A DNA stretch of 64,000 nucleotides from Segatella copri. Its GTDB lineage: Bacteria > Bacteroidota > Bacteroidia > Bacteroidales > Bacteroidaceae. Position numbers and translations under genes: made by a program. The stretch is taken from contig NZ_CP042464.1 in the NCBI RefSeq assembly GCF_015074785.1, positions 2,601,001 through 2,665,000 on the forward strand. The letters run 5' to 3'. The notes below the pieces were generated by a model that had not been told where the DNA came from, did no database searches, and worked only from the letters and a program-made list of their open reading frames with translations. Positions 34,727-43,656 of this stretch are shown here, piece after piece; position 1 is the stretch's first letter, and the number at the start of each line of letters is the position of its first letter.

Positions 34727-34915
34727 TTACACTCCCTCACCTGGGTACTTCGGATCATTCGAGCCGAAGCCTGGACCCCAACTATCCCATTCTTCTTGCG
34801 ATATTCCACTTCCGGTACTTCCTCCACCGGTTTCTCCTCCACTTGCTTGCAGGATGCAAGGTGTATTCATTTCAAATACCTGAATTGCAGGTGATATATA
34901 CTCTTTCTTTTTCAT
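34727..34915 (-). CDS. Small peptide of the Bacteroidales M-K-K-Y-x-x-P type
   Basis: A 62-aa product starting MKKKEYISPAIQVFEM, the N-terminal pattern of many short Bacteroidales proteins that follow surface-protein genes. It has a single Cys (CILQASGG) and a Gly/Ser/Trp-rich tail (WDSWGPGFGSNDPKYPGEG). There is no signal peptide in the usual sense. It starts 17 bp after the stop of the GLUG protein gene and is probably cotranscribed with it. The function is unknown; a peptide or leader role is possible. Confidence 0.7.
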   Translation of the reverse strand: MKKKEYISPAIQVFEMNTPCILQASGGETGGGSTGSGISQEEWDSWGPGFGSNDPKYPGEGV

Positions 34916-34932
34916 AATACCTTGTTGATTAA

Positions 34933-37108
34933 TTATTTAACACTAAATTTCTTTCCATTCTTGATATAGATGCCCTTGCGAGGTGTTCCCTTTACGCGCT
35001 GACCCTCTAAGGTATAAATGGCTGATGAACCAGTCTGTTTGCCATCTCCTAAGCTGATGATGCGGATACCAGTGGTAGAACTGTCATCAGGCAAACCGAT
35101 GCTGAACAGCATGGTACGTGAAGAAGCCGACTGCGATGGCTGGACGTTCAGATATATGCGATAAGGAGACAAATCACCTGTGTGGATACCAAACTTACCA
35201 TCTGCACGGAAACTGTAGCTTCCTTCTGCCATAGGTGTGGTAGTATAAACACCACCTATTGAGGCATTTGTCAGTTCATGGCAGATAGTCATAAAACCAC
35301 TCTTGCCATCCCAGTCTCTCAGAGTCAGCGACTTGGCTGCTGGATTTTCAAAGAAGTTGGCGTTGTACTCTACATTGTGTGCCGTTACAACCAAATTCTG
35401 AGCTGTGCCCTCTGCACCAAGCTTAACAATCATTGGTGTACCAGCCTTGATGACTGACTGCTCATCGAGCATAAGAACGAACTTCAATACACTTGCATCA
35501 GCTGAAGGCATGTGAATCATCATATTTCCTACAGGATAGCACTTCTCTGCACCAGCAACATCAGCTGCATTGATATCGAAAGGAAGGCAGAGTGTTACAT
35601 AACCCTTCTGTCCCTCATTGAGCTGACGGCTATACTGCAGGTCCTTAATCGTGAACTGAGCCTGGGTGTTGATGGCTGTAGAAGCATCGGTAAGGGTCAG
35701 TTCCTCAACATAGAACTTGCCATCTTCTGCCTTTGTAGCCTTCAGTGTTCCATCTGCATCTGCTGCATACTTATGCTCAGGGCAGCTCTCGTTGCTGCAG
35801 CCCATGTGATAGATGTGCTTGGCTGAGTCGAACACAGGACTGGTTAAAGTGGCAGATGCTACGTGAATCAATTCACTATCAGAAGAACTGTTGCTATATG
35901 AGGAAGTCGTTCCATCGCAGTAACGGAATGATCCATTATATACTGTATTGCCTTCTGCAGCAACAAGCACAGGATAAGCATCTGCATCAGCACCCAAGAG
36001 TTTCTGATACCATGCCAAGGTGCTTCCTTCGGTAGGAACAGATGTGGAACCATTCAGCAGCCATGCCACCTCGCCGCTGTTCAGCTGTTCAGGGTTAAAT
36101 GCCTTGATCACGTCAGCTTCATTCTTGCCTTCAGGATAGGCCAATGAGCCATCTCCGATAGCCTTGACGGCATCGCCTGCCTGCTCAGTTCCATTGATGG
36201 TAAGCTTAGCACTACTGCTGTATGCCAAGATGCCAGAAGCAGTGCTGCCGGATGAATTTTCGATGATTCCAACAAGGATACCGCCAGGCTTTGTATTAGT
36301 AGCAGTAACATTACCAGTGCCAAGCACATTATTCAGATTGCATGTATATGCATTGCCTATCAAGTTTCCGACATTTGAAGTTCCTGTTATATCGCCATAG
36401 TTGGCACAGTCTTTGATGGTTCCACTCTCAAAATAGCCAACTAGGCCGCCGACATCTTCTGTTCCTTGTACCGTGGCGTAGTTCACACAGTTGTAGGCGT
36501 TACCATCAAGATAACCTGCAATACCGCCTGTAAAGTCATTACCTCCTTTTATCTGGCAAGTATTTGATATTTTGATATTTTGAAGGGTGTTTCCATTTCC
36601 TGCATAACCAGCCAAAATTCCTATATCATTTTCCGTATTTGTCACATTTGCATTCTCAAAGGTTAGGTTCTTGATTGTGCTTTTATAGATTCTACCGAAA
36701 AGCCCCATATATGCTTGGGTTGCATTGATATAAAGGTTGGTGATGGTCTTGCCATTTCCGTCGAAAGTACCTACGTAACTCCAATCACTATTTCCAATAG
36801 GCTCCCAGCTTAGTTCTTTTAAGTTTTGAGACGCATCAGCCGCATGGCAGAAGTCCTTTAGGTCAATGACCTCAACATTATCTGCTATCTTAGCGCAGAT
36901 TTCATAATTCCCGTCATTCACCGCATCACGGAACCATGCCAATTCCTCAGCTTTGGTGATAATGTAAGGACTGCCTTCACTTCCGTTACCCTCTGACGGT
37001 TGACTTGCAGTTTGCGCCCATGCCCCCCCCATAAGGCATGAGGATAGCCATCACGAGCAGCAGCATCGTGACGAGCCAATTCGATTTGTGTAATTGTTTC
37101 TTTTTCAT
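34933..37108 (-). CDS. GLUG-motif surface protein, out of frame at a G8 tract
   Basis: The ATG at 37108 gives a good signal peptide (KSNWLVTMLLLVMAILMPYG), but the frame then meets a run of eight G (minus strand, 37023-37030) and stops about 15 codons later. With seven G it would continue as YGGAWAQTASQPSEG into a 699-codon open frame. That frame has repeated GLUG motifs (MGLFGRIYKSTIKNL, TGGIAGYLDGNA, VGGLVGYFESGTI) and a C-terminal tail IYTLEGQRVKGTPRKGIYI, common in exported Prevotella proteins. Phase variation is the favoured reading; an assembly error is possible. Confidence 0.8.
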
Positions 37109-37335
37109 ACACGTTTTGTTGTTAAATGATTAATGTTAATATTTTGTCTTATATATCTGCTTGCCAGTTTATCGCAAAGATCAGGAGCTTTCCTCTATGA
37201 TGGGATAGGCTTCGCTATCATGTCCATTGGATCATCAGAGCGAAGATGATTCCTGGAAACATAAGAGGCTTGTCTGTATGATGAACAGGTATGTCGGACA
37301 GCAATCCGGCATGACTCCAATCTAGCAATCATGCT

Positions 37336-37344
37336 GCAAATATA
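37336..37344 (-). promoter_or_regulatory. -7 box of the GLUG protein gene
   Basis: TATATTTGC on the minus strand. The leader is about 220 nt and can form a CTTCGCT/AGCGAAG hairpin (near 37208-37244). Confidence 0.55.
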
Positions 37345-37362
37345 CAAAAAATAATTGAAATA

Positions 37363-37431
37363 AGGTGTCGCATTCCCATGCCTAGGTGTCGCATTCCTAT
37401 CATTTAGGTGTCGCATTGGTGGGGGAATGCG
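37363..37431 (+). repeat. Three AGGTGTCGCATT repeats with terminal hairpin
   Basis: AGGTGTCGCATTCC-like units begin at 37363, 37384 and 37406 (spacing 21 and 22 bp). The last ends in a hairpin, GTCGCATT with AATGCGAC. It lies just upstream of the GLUG promoter. The remaining gap up to 37828 holds only a terminator and no gene. Confidence 0.75.
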
Positions 37432-37600
37432 ACAACTAAAAGGGATTTTTTCGATAAAAATGTCGCTTTTCTCTGGTGTTTTACAAAAATTAGCAATTTA
37501 GGCTTCCTGTTATCCGGAGCAGCATTTGTAGCCGGATAGTCACTCTTTTCCGTCTCTCAGAGCCTCCCGAAAGTCCATTTTGCGTAATGCCAACAATAAG

Positions 37601-37633
37601 AAAAAAGGGGCAGCATGTTCGTTTTGCTGTCCC
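37601..37633 (-). terminator. Terminator of the AAA ATPase gene
   Basis: On the minus strand GGGACAGC pairs with GCTGCCCC (one wobble) around an 11-nt loop and is followed by TTTTTT. It lies about 195 bp after the ATPase stop, with no other minus-strand gene between. Confidence 0.75.
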
Positions 37634-37828
37634 TATATGTAACATTTGTTAGCCTGTTTTGATTTAATCTTCCGCATTCTTTCGAAAGATAGGATTGTAA
37701 AGATTATGTATCTTTTTGGGTGTTTATATACGCCTCCAAGAATACAGCTTTTATCCAAAAGTCAAGGCAAACAATGGCTGGCTGCAAGTCCGTTAGGCGT
37801 TATGGAGATACGACACTGCACCATTTGT

Positions 37829-39250
37829 TTATACGAACAGGTCGTCCATTGTAATTTGTACTTGAGCCAAGGCTGCATACTGTGTAAGGCGCACGCCAAA
37901 AGTAGTAATCATCGTTGGGATAATGCCACTTTTTATCCCTGTTTCTGCCACGAAATCAGCCATACGATTACGAATGCGCATATCCTCCTCCTTAGTGATC
38001 GTGTAAGGCATCTGCGAATACTTGATTTCACATAGATTCACGAGATTATCGGCACGTTCTATCAGTAAGTCGATTTGCGCAGCTGGCTTTGAAACCTTAC
38101 TTCGCCAAGAATAATACTCGGTATGGATTTGGTCTATCCCCAAGAAATGCTTGATTTGAGGAATATGCAACATGCAAACTCGCTCAAAAGCCAAGCCATA
38201 CCAAGTATTTTGACGAGGTTTTCCCATCAAGTGAGTCCAATATTCCGTGTCCGTCGTACCAGGATGGCAAAACGTCATATAAAATAATGTATAGAGGTCG
38301 GTGAGCTGAAAGATTTGATCTTTCTGCTTTATCTTCTTATCCCTGGTATTATACCCTCTTACAAAATCGCAATTTATCAATTCACTAAGAACCTTTGTCA
38401 AAGTTCCACCCGATTTCAACTTCAATTTCTCCATGATTTCCTTTCGGGCCATACCTTGTCTGCATGAGGCAAGTACCTCTATGACACGCATATAGGACTC
38501 AGAATTTCTAAACAAGGACGAATATAGTCTTCCATATTCTCGCTTCAGTTCAGCGTGGGATGAGAAAAACAATCTGTCGACATTCCCTTCCACACCTTGC
38601 TTTTTATCCAACAAACTGAGATAATAAGGCACCCCACCAAGGATGCTATATATCTGAAGGATAGAAATGCGAGTCCATGAGAATCCATAAGCTTGTAGCA
38701 TCAGTTCCGTCTCACGAAGAGTAAAAGGAGAAAGATACATCTCGTGCGTTATCCTATTATGAAGCCCACCATGACTATCTATCAGATTGGCTATCATCCA
38801 CGACGTGGCACTGCCACAAACGATAAGCATGATTTCACTTTGGTAAGCTGCCCATCCGTTCCAAAAGTGCTCAAAAGCCTGTTGGAAACCAGATTTCGGC
38901 GTATCCAAGCATGGTAGTTCATCGATAAAAACAACGAGTCGTTCTCTTTTCATTTTTGCCTTTAACAACTGTTTCAATGCCTCAAAAGCCTCTGTCCAAT
39001 TCGTAGGAATAGGCTGTTTGGAATCTCCATATTCCCTCAGCGCAAACCCGAAATTAGAGAGTTGCGCCTCAGCTGGTGCCTCTATAGACCCAGACATATC
39101 AAAGGCAAACTTATCACGGAAGAGATTTCTCACAAGATAAGTCTTGCCGATACGACGCCTGCCATATACAGCCACAAACTCAGCTTTGCCAGAATGATAA
39201 TATTCTGTCAACAGCTCGATTTCTTTCTTTCGTCCGATAATTTGCTCCAT
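37829..39250 (-). CDS. AAA ATPase with DUF234-like C-terminal domain
   Basis: A 473-aa protein starting at the ATG at 39250 (IIGRKKEIELLTEYYHSG). Walker A is VYGRRRIGKTYLVRNLF, Walker B is LVVFIDELPCLD, then a winged-helix part (ASCRQGMARKEIMEKLKL) and a C-terminal nuclease-like DUF234 region (AAQIDLLIERADNLVNLCEI; Asp and Glu-x-Lys spaced as in PD-(D/E)XK). These archaeal-type ATPases are common in Bacteroidales and of unknown role; a mobile or toxin-like origin has been suggested. It has its own promoter and terminator. Confidence 0.88.
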   Translation of the reverse strand: MEQIIGRKKEIELLTEYYHSGKAEFVAVYGRRRIGKTYLVRNLFRDKFAFDMSGSIEAPAEAQLSNFGFALREYGDSKQPIPTNWTEAFEALKQLLKAKMKRERLVVFIDELPCLDTPKSGFQQAFEHFWNGWAAYQSEIMLIVCGSATSWMIANLIDSHGGLHNRITHEMYLSPFTLRETELMLQAYGFSWTRISILQIYSILGGVPYYLSLLDKKQGVEGNVDRLFFSSHAELKREYGRLYSSLFRNSESYMRVIEVLASCRQGMARKEIMEKLKLKSGGTLTKVLSELINCDFVRGYNTRDKKIKQKDQIFQLTDLYTLFYMTFCHPGTTDTEYWTHLMGKPRQNTWYGLAFERVCMLHIPQIKHFLGIDQIHTEYYSWRSKVSKPAAQIDLLIERADNLVNLCEIKYSQMPYTITKEEDMRIRNRMADFVAETGIKSGIIPTMITTFGVRLTQYAALAQVQITMDDLFV

Positions 39251-39278
39251 ACCTTTTAAATCTAACTTTAATGATGGT

Positions 39279-39310
39279 GCAAATATAAGATAATTATCCG
39301 AGAGAAACAA
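39279..39310 (-). promoter_or_regulatory. Promoter of the AAA ATPase gene
   Basis: On the minus strand TTG (39310-39308), a 20-bp spacer and TATATTTGC (39287-39279), 28 bp before the ATG. Confidence 0.75.
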
Positions 39311-39318
39311 GGATTCTA

Positions 39319-39408
39319 TAGCCAAATCGATGAATTTTAACTCGATTTGGCTAAAGAATAGGTTATACTATAGCCAAATCGAGCAATTTCCATTCGATTT
39401 GGCTATAG
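39319..39408. repeat. Two tandem TAGCCAAATCGA hairpins
   Basis: TAGCCAAATCGA and TCGATTTGGCTA (39319-39353, 12-bp stem, 11-nt loop) are followed by CTATAGCCAAATCGA and its complement (39368-39408, 15-bp stem, 11-nt loop). Sequence, loop size and stem resemble the terminator at 24431-24467. They stand upstream of both the ATPase and the acyltransferase, so they do not end either gene and look like dispersed palindromes. Confidence 0.8.
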
Positions 39409-39432
39409 AATGCCTTGCTGATTGCTATTATC

Positions 39433-39469
39433 CCCCAGGGCTAAGAGCTTTTGAGCTTTCAGCCCGTGC
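39433..39469. repeat. GGGCTAAGAGCTTTTGAGC palindromic repeat, copy 1
   Basis: CCAGGGCTAAGAGC and GAGCTTTCAGCCCG form an imperfect palindrome. A second copy (GGGCTAGGAGCTTTTGGGC) lies at 56514-56551 inside another inverted repeat. Confidence 0.7.
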
Positions 39470-39537
39470 CATACAGTTCTTTAAGACTTGCACAGGCAAG
39501 ATTTTGAGAATCTGGGGGAATTTTAGGCAAAAAGATT

Positions 39538-39568
39538 TTGAGGAAAAGAATATTTTATGTATATTTGC
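39538..39568 (+). promoter_or_regulatory. Promoter of acyltransferase 39614
   Basis: TTG (39538-39540), a 19-bp spacer and TATATTTGC (39560-39568). Confidence 0.75.
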
Positions 39569-39613
39569 CCCCAATTGTAACATCAACAAGTAAAGATTTT
39601 GAATATATTCATT

Positions 39614-40594
39614 ATGAAACAAAGGAATACAGACATCGACTGGATAAGAGCCATCCTCATTATTCTCATGATATTGATTCATATCGTGAGCTTCGGCAAC
39701 GCATACCCCCAGCTCAAGGCAGGCATTCTCTCGTTCATGATGCCTACCTTCCTCATCATCACGGGCTATCTCGTGAATATCGAGAAAAGCCCAAAGGAGA
39801 TGGGAAGATACCTGATGTGTCTCGCTTTGCCTTACGTCATCATGGTAACCGGTTTCTCTGTCCTCTCCTATTTCATGCCGGTGAGAGATGGCATCACGGA
39901 ACTGTCACTCTCTCAGATTTGTGAGAAGATATTCGTTACGTCCATCGGTCCCTATTGGTTCATCCAGACCATGATTATCTGCGGCATTCTCTATTACGTC
40001 AGTTTCAAGGGAGCAACCTGGGGAACCCTCAGACAGGGAAAAACGACGATGAGCACCACCACAAGCCTCTTTATCTTCGCCACCCTACTCCTGCTCCTGT
40101 CCAAGACACCCGCTCTTTCACCCAGTGCCGCCACCTATTATTTCATCGGAGTGGTACTCAGACAATGCCATATCGGCTTTGACAAGATATTCCGTCCTTC
40201 ACCGGTTGCCCTGCTGCTCTGGATCAACTTGCTGGGCTTAGAAGAATGGTACGACTGGGGCACGCTCGCCATCGTCTTCTCCTGCTGGTGCTGCATTTCA
40301 TCCCTGATGTGGATACACAGCCTCATCAAACGCCTACAGGATAATGCCTGCGTCCGAAAGACAGAAGACACCTTATTATATATAGGCCGCAACACACTGC
40401 CCATCTATCTCTTCCACCCCATCTTTACGATGGCAGCCAAGTTCTATCATCCCCTCTTTAGCTGGGACAGGAGCGAAATCTGTTTTGCCCTCGTTACCAT
40501 CTTCATCGCCATTGCCGGAAGCATCGGCATCGCCAAGATGATGGAGAAGACCCATCTGGCTTATCTCTTCGGAAAAGGAAAGATGCTGAGATAA
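39614..40594 (+). CDS. Acyltransferase 3 family membrane protein
   Basis: A 326-aa polytopic protein starting at the ATG at 39614 (RNTDIDWIRAILIILMILIH, with the conserved Asp/Arg and His of the family). About ten transmembrane segments are visible, with SIGPYWFIQTMIICGILYY in the middle and LPIYLFHPIF near the end. It opens the surface-glycan region (39.6-50.7 kb) and probably acetylates a sugar of that glycan. It is the third acyltransferase 3 gene in the window, not closely similar to the others. Confidence 0.88.
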   Translation: MKQRNTDIDWIRAILIILMILIHIVSFGNAYPQLKAGILSFMMPTFLIITGYLVNIEKSPKEMGRYLMCLALPYVIMVTGFSVLSYFMPVRDGITELSLSQICEKIFVTSIGPYWFIQTMIICGILYYVSFKGATWGTLRQGKTTMSTTTSLFIFATLLLLLSKTPALSPSAATYYFIGVVLRQCHIGFDKIFRPSPVALLLWINLLGLEEWYDWGTLAIVFSCWCCISSLMWIHSLIKRLQDNACVRKTEDTLLYIGRNTLPIYLFHPIFTMAAKFYHPLFSWDRSEICFALVTIFIAIAGSIGIAKMMEKTHLAYLFGKGKMLR

Positions 40595-40611
40595 ATAATA
40601 CCACGATATAT

Positions 40612-40643
40612 TTGGTAATTTGGAGATTTTGAAGTACTTTTGC
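40612..40643 (+). promoter_or_regulatory. Promoter of the GtrA-like gene
   Basis: TTG (40612-40614), a 20-bp spacer and TACTTTTGC (40635-40643). An ATG at 40647 lies too close to give a leader, which favours the next in-frame ATG at 40674. Confidence 0.7.
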
Positions 40644-40673
40644 AACATGAATATCAAAAACAAGATAAATAAT

Positions 40674-41084
40674 ATGGATGATGCCAAGCGAGAGAAGCTG
40701 GGCGAAGTCATCAGATTCGGAATCGTAGGCGGACTGGCTACGGTACTGCAATATGTCATCTACCTGGCTATGATGCCGGCACTGACCCATTTCATCCCCA
40801 ACATGGGCGACCACAGTCTGGCTACCACAGCCAACACCATCGCCTACATCGTGAGTTTCATCTTCAATTTCATCGCCAGTACCCGCTATACCTTCAAGGT
40901 AAAGGCGAATGCCAAACGCGGAGCAGGATTCACCCTCTCCCACATCGTCAACTACTCGATGCAGACCCTCTGCCTCAACCTCTTCGTAGGCTTGGGTCTA
41001 GCCAAACAGCTGGCTATGATACCCACCCTCTGCATCTGCATCCCGGTAAACTTCCTCCTGGTAAGGTTCTTCCTGAAGAAATAA
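40674..41084 (+). CDS. GtrA family membrane protein
   Basis: A 136-aa protein with four transmembrane segments, typical of GtrA (FGIVGGLATVLQYVIYLA near the start; NTIAYIVSFIFNFIASTRYT with the family's N-F-x-x-x-R-x-W/Y-T pattern). GtrA proteins flip undecaprenyl-phosphate-glucose or act with membrane glycosyltransferases. The DUF6080 gene starts 31 bp downstream, so the two may act together on a lipid-linked sugar. Start 40674 is chosen over 40647 because of the promoter position. Confidence 0.88.
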   Translation: MDDAKREKLGEVIRFGIVGGLATVLQYVIYLAMMPALTHFIPNMGDHSLATTANTIAYIVSFIFNFIASTRYTFKVKANAKRGAGFTLSHIVNYSMQTLCLNLFVGLGLAKQLAMIPTLCICIPVNFLLVRFFLKK

Positions 41085-41115
41085 GGGGATTCCCAAAACA
41101 CGATAAAAGAAAGAT

Positions 41116-42555
41116 ATGAAAAAGATATTCGATATTTTTAAAATCAAGAAAGAGGAAAGAGTTTCAGCACTCGTCGCACTCATCATAGCATGTGCCCTCA
41201 ATGCCCTGACTGTCATCAAATACCACAGCCAGTTCTCGCAGATTACAGATAATTATCACAAACTCTTTGTCAAGACCTTCCATGTGGCAGGTTTCGACCC
41301 GCTTACCTATAGCATCGTATCTCACTGGGACACAGAATATAACGTATACCGCCACCCGCTGCTGGCGTTCTTCATGTATATCCCGAATCAGATAAATCAA
41401 GGATTGATGATGCTTACCGGCATCAACTGCGTTCAGTTTGTCGTGGGAGCCATCCTGGTGTTCTGCGCCTTCTATTCCTTCATTTTTCTTTACCGTATAT
41501 TCAGAGAAGTGATTGGTACAGAGCGCTTTGATGCCAATCTGCTCTCTGCCTTCTATTTTTCTTTCGCCTATGTGATGGTTTCAGCGATGGTACCCGACCA
41601 TTTCATCATGTCGATGATCATACTCCTCTGCACCCTGTATATCACAGGCGTATGCATGAAGAAAGGCAGACAGCTTACCATCTGGCAGACTATCCTGCTC
41701 TTTGTATTTACAGCGGGCGTATCGCTCAACAATGGTCTGAAGACCTATCTTGCCGCCCTTTTCACCAATGGCAGAAAGTTCTTCAGTATCAAATACTTCC
41801 TGATAGGAGTCATCCTTCCTGCCGCACTCATGTGGGCTTTCGCCAGATGGGAATACCGCACCTTCGTATGGCCTAAGGAGATGGCAAGACACGAGGCTAA
41901 GATGAAGAAAAACAAGGAAGCCACAGCCAAGATTTACCAGCAATACCGCGACAGCACTGGCGTGAAAGACTCGGCAAAGGTAGAAGCTGCCGTCAAGAAA
42001 ATCATCAAGGATAAAGCGCATGCCAAATATGTTCGTGACCATAAACAGATATGGAACAAGAACACGGGCAAGCCTATCGCCAAGGGCGAATTCATGAACT
42101 GGACCGACAAGACGACCTCCCGCTCGCAAACTCTGGTCGAGAATTTCTTCGGTGAAAGCATCATGCTGCACCAGCAGAACCTTCTGGGCGATGTATTGCG
42201 CAACCGTCCGGTTATCGTGAAATACCAGTCTGCGGTCAATTATGTGGTAGAGGCATGCATCGTTGTGCTTTTCTTACTTGGCATCCTTGCCGGAAGAAAA
42301 GCAAAGTTTCTCTGGCTCACCCTGACATTTTTCCTGATGGATGCTGCCCTCCATATCGGTTTGGGCTTCGGTATCAACGAGGTATATATCATGACTTCCC
42401 ACTATATGTATGCCCTCCCTATCGCCATCGCCTTCCTGGCGCTCAAGGCAAAAGGAAAGAACCTGAAATGGGCCTTCAGAGGATTAATGCTCGCCATCAC
42501 CCTCTATCTGTGGATAAGCAACGGATATCTGCTGGTAGGCTACATGCTAGGATAA
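41116..42555 (+). CDS. DUF6080 membrane protein, possible GT-C glycosyltransferase
   Basis: A 479-aa protein with about ten transmembrane segments and a Lys-rich extramembrane loop (about 255-340). It shares order and motifs with the paralogue at 43657: a KIKKEER start, FDPLTYSIVSHWDTEYNVYR (corresponding to YRHPML/YRHPLL), FTAGVSLNNGLKTYLAALF and GFGINEVYIMTSHYMYALP. The early Asp and overall layout suggest a GT-C type enzyme using lipid-linked sugars; this is inference. Its stop lies 4 bp from that of the convergent GT14 gene. Confidence 0.8.
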   Translation: MKKIFDIFKIKKEERVSALVALIIACALNALTVIKYHSQFSQITDNYHKLFVKTFHVAGFDPLTYSIVSHWDTEYNVYRHPLLAFFMYIPNQINQGLMMLTGINCVQFVVGAILVFCAFYSFIFLYRIFREVIGTERFDANLLSAFYFSFAYVMVSAMVPDHFIMSMIILLCTLYITGVCMKKGRQLTIWQTILLFVFTAGVSLNNGLKTYLAALFTNGRKFFSIKYFLIGVILPAALMWAFARWEYRTFVWPKEMARHEAKMKKNKEATAKIYQQYRDSTGVKDSAKVEAAVKKIIKDKAHAKYVRDHKQIWNKNTGKPIAKGEFMNWTDKTTSRSQTLVENFFGESIMLHQQNLLGDVLRNRPVIVKYQSAVNYVVEACIVVLFLLGILAGRKAKFLWLTLTFFLMDAALHIGLGFGINEVYIMTSHYMYALPIAIAFLALKAKGKNLKWAFRGLMLAITLYLWISNGYLLVGYMLG

Positions 42556-42558
42556 ATA

Positions 42559-43434
42559 TTAGCAAGAAGCCTTGATCCAGCGGATGATATCCTCATGCTC
42601 CATATCAAACTTACGGGCAAAGAGGCGGTTGCTTTGTTCCAGCTCCTCTTTGTCTGCCAAAGTCCAGACGTATGGATTGCCCCGTTTCCAGTCAATAAGT
42701 CGCATACAGCCCTCATATTCATCTTTTTCTGAGTACAAGGCGGCCCGGAAATCGGGATGATTCCATACCAGGGTCTGCAGGAAGAACTCATCAGGGCAGA
42801 AGGTATAATTGAATCTTTTCAATACAAACGGCTTCTGGCTCACCACATACTCCACGCATGCCTGCGTGATGCTCACCCAGTTGGCTCCCTTGGCAAAATC
42901 CATCTTCTGGCGATGCAGGAACGGCATGAGCAGCATCGAAAGATATTTATTCAGTCGCCTGGTAATGGCATTCAAAGCCCCATACTTCGAGCGGGTAAGA
43001 CTGGTAAATAGCCAATAACGCATCATCTTCCGGCGGCAATCCCATTCAAATTCCTCACCATGATTGATGCCCACAAATTCCTTACCCTGATGCTCCTCAA
43101 AGAACTGATGGATGTAATCCTGCGATTTGATAGGTAAATCCTGACCACTCAGCAGATGGTAGTAGGCATAAGGTCCATGCTTCAAAGCCTCCTCGAAAAG
43201 CACATACTCCGCCTTAATCTGACTCAGATTTCCCCAACGCACATCCACCCTCTGTTCCAACACAAAGAGGCGTGCCCTGGAAAGAACCAGCGGTTCAGCA
43301 CCATCCAGCATATCCGATTTCCGGTCGATATGCAGAAATATATCATTGCGCTCATCATCGAGCATCGACAGCAATACCCTCAGAAGCGGTAAACTGCCAT
43401 GAGCCATTATCAAAAAAGCATGTTTCATTGTCAT
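42559..43434 (-). CDS. GT14-like (core-2/I-branching) glycosyltransferase
   Basis: A 291-aa soluble glycosyltransferase related to beta-1,6-N-acetylglucosaminyltransferases. It begins KHAFLIMAHGSLPLLRVLLS, with FLHIDRKSDM, LSGQDLPIKSQDYIHQFFEE and WVSITQACVEYV as family landmarks. Either ATG 43434 or 43428 could start it. It is the only minus-strand gene between the two DUF6080 genes and has its own promoter. It probably adds a HexNAc branch to the surface glycan. Confidence 0.88.
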   Translation of the reverse strand: MTMKHAFLIMAHGSLPLLRVLLSMLDDERNDIFLHIDRKSDMLDGAEPLVLSRARLFVLEQRVDVRWGNLSQIKAEYVLFEEALKHGPYAYYHLLSGQDLPIKSQDYIHQFFEEHQGKEFVGINHGEEFEWDCRRKMMRYWLFTSLTRSKYGALNAITRRLNKYLSMLLMPFLHRQKMDFAKGANWVSITQACVEYVVSQKPFVLKRFNYTFCPDEFFLQTLVWNHPDFRAALYSEKDEYEGCMRLIDWKRGNPYVWTLADKEELEQSNRLFARKFDMEHEDIIRWIKASC

Positions 43435-43490
43435 TATTTATCTTTATTATCCAACTGTCCGTCCTGATGACTTTTTCATCATCATTGCGA

Positions 43491-43602
43491 CAAAGATACA
43501 CCAAATAAAAGAGAATACAAAATAAAACTCCGTTTTTATCAGAAAAAAGACACAAAATAGAGCCTTTCTTTTTGAATATTCAGAAAAAACAATTACTTTT
43601 GC
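43491..43602. promoter_or_regulatory. Divergent promoters for GT14 (minus) and second DUF6080 (plus)
   Basis: Minus strand: TATCTTTG at 43498-43491, 57 bp before the ATG. Plus strand: TTG (43572-43574), a 19-bp spacer and TACTTTTGC (43594-43602). Confidence 0.65.
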
Positions 43603-43656
43603 AGCGCTAAGAAGGAGATGCGGCATGCATCAGCCCAGCAAAAAAATAATCAGAGA

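Noticed and set aside
36918..37112. Separate small gene at the start of the GLUG protein
   Set aside because: It starts with GTG in a frame different from both signal peptide and body; the out-of-frame G8 tract explains the region better.
37646..38035. 129-codon plus-strand open frame
   Set aside because: It overlaps the end of the AAA ATPase in antisense; no promoter or family features.
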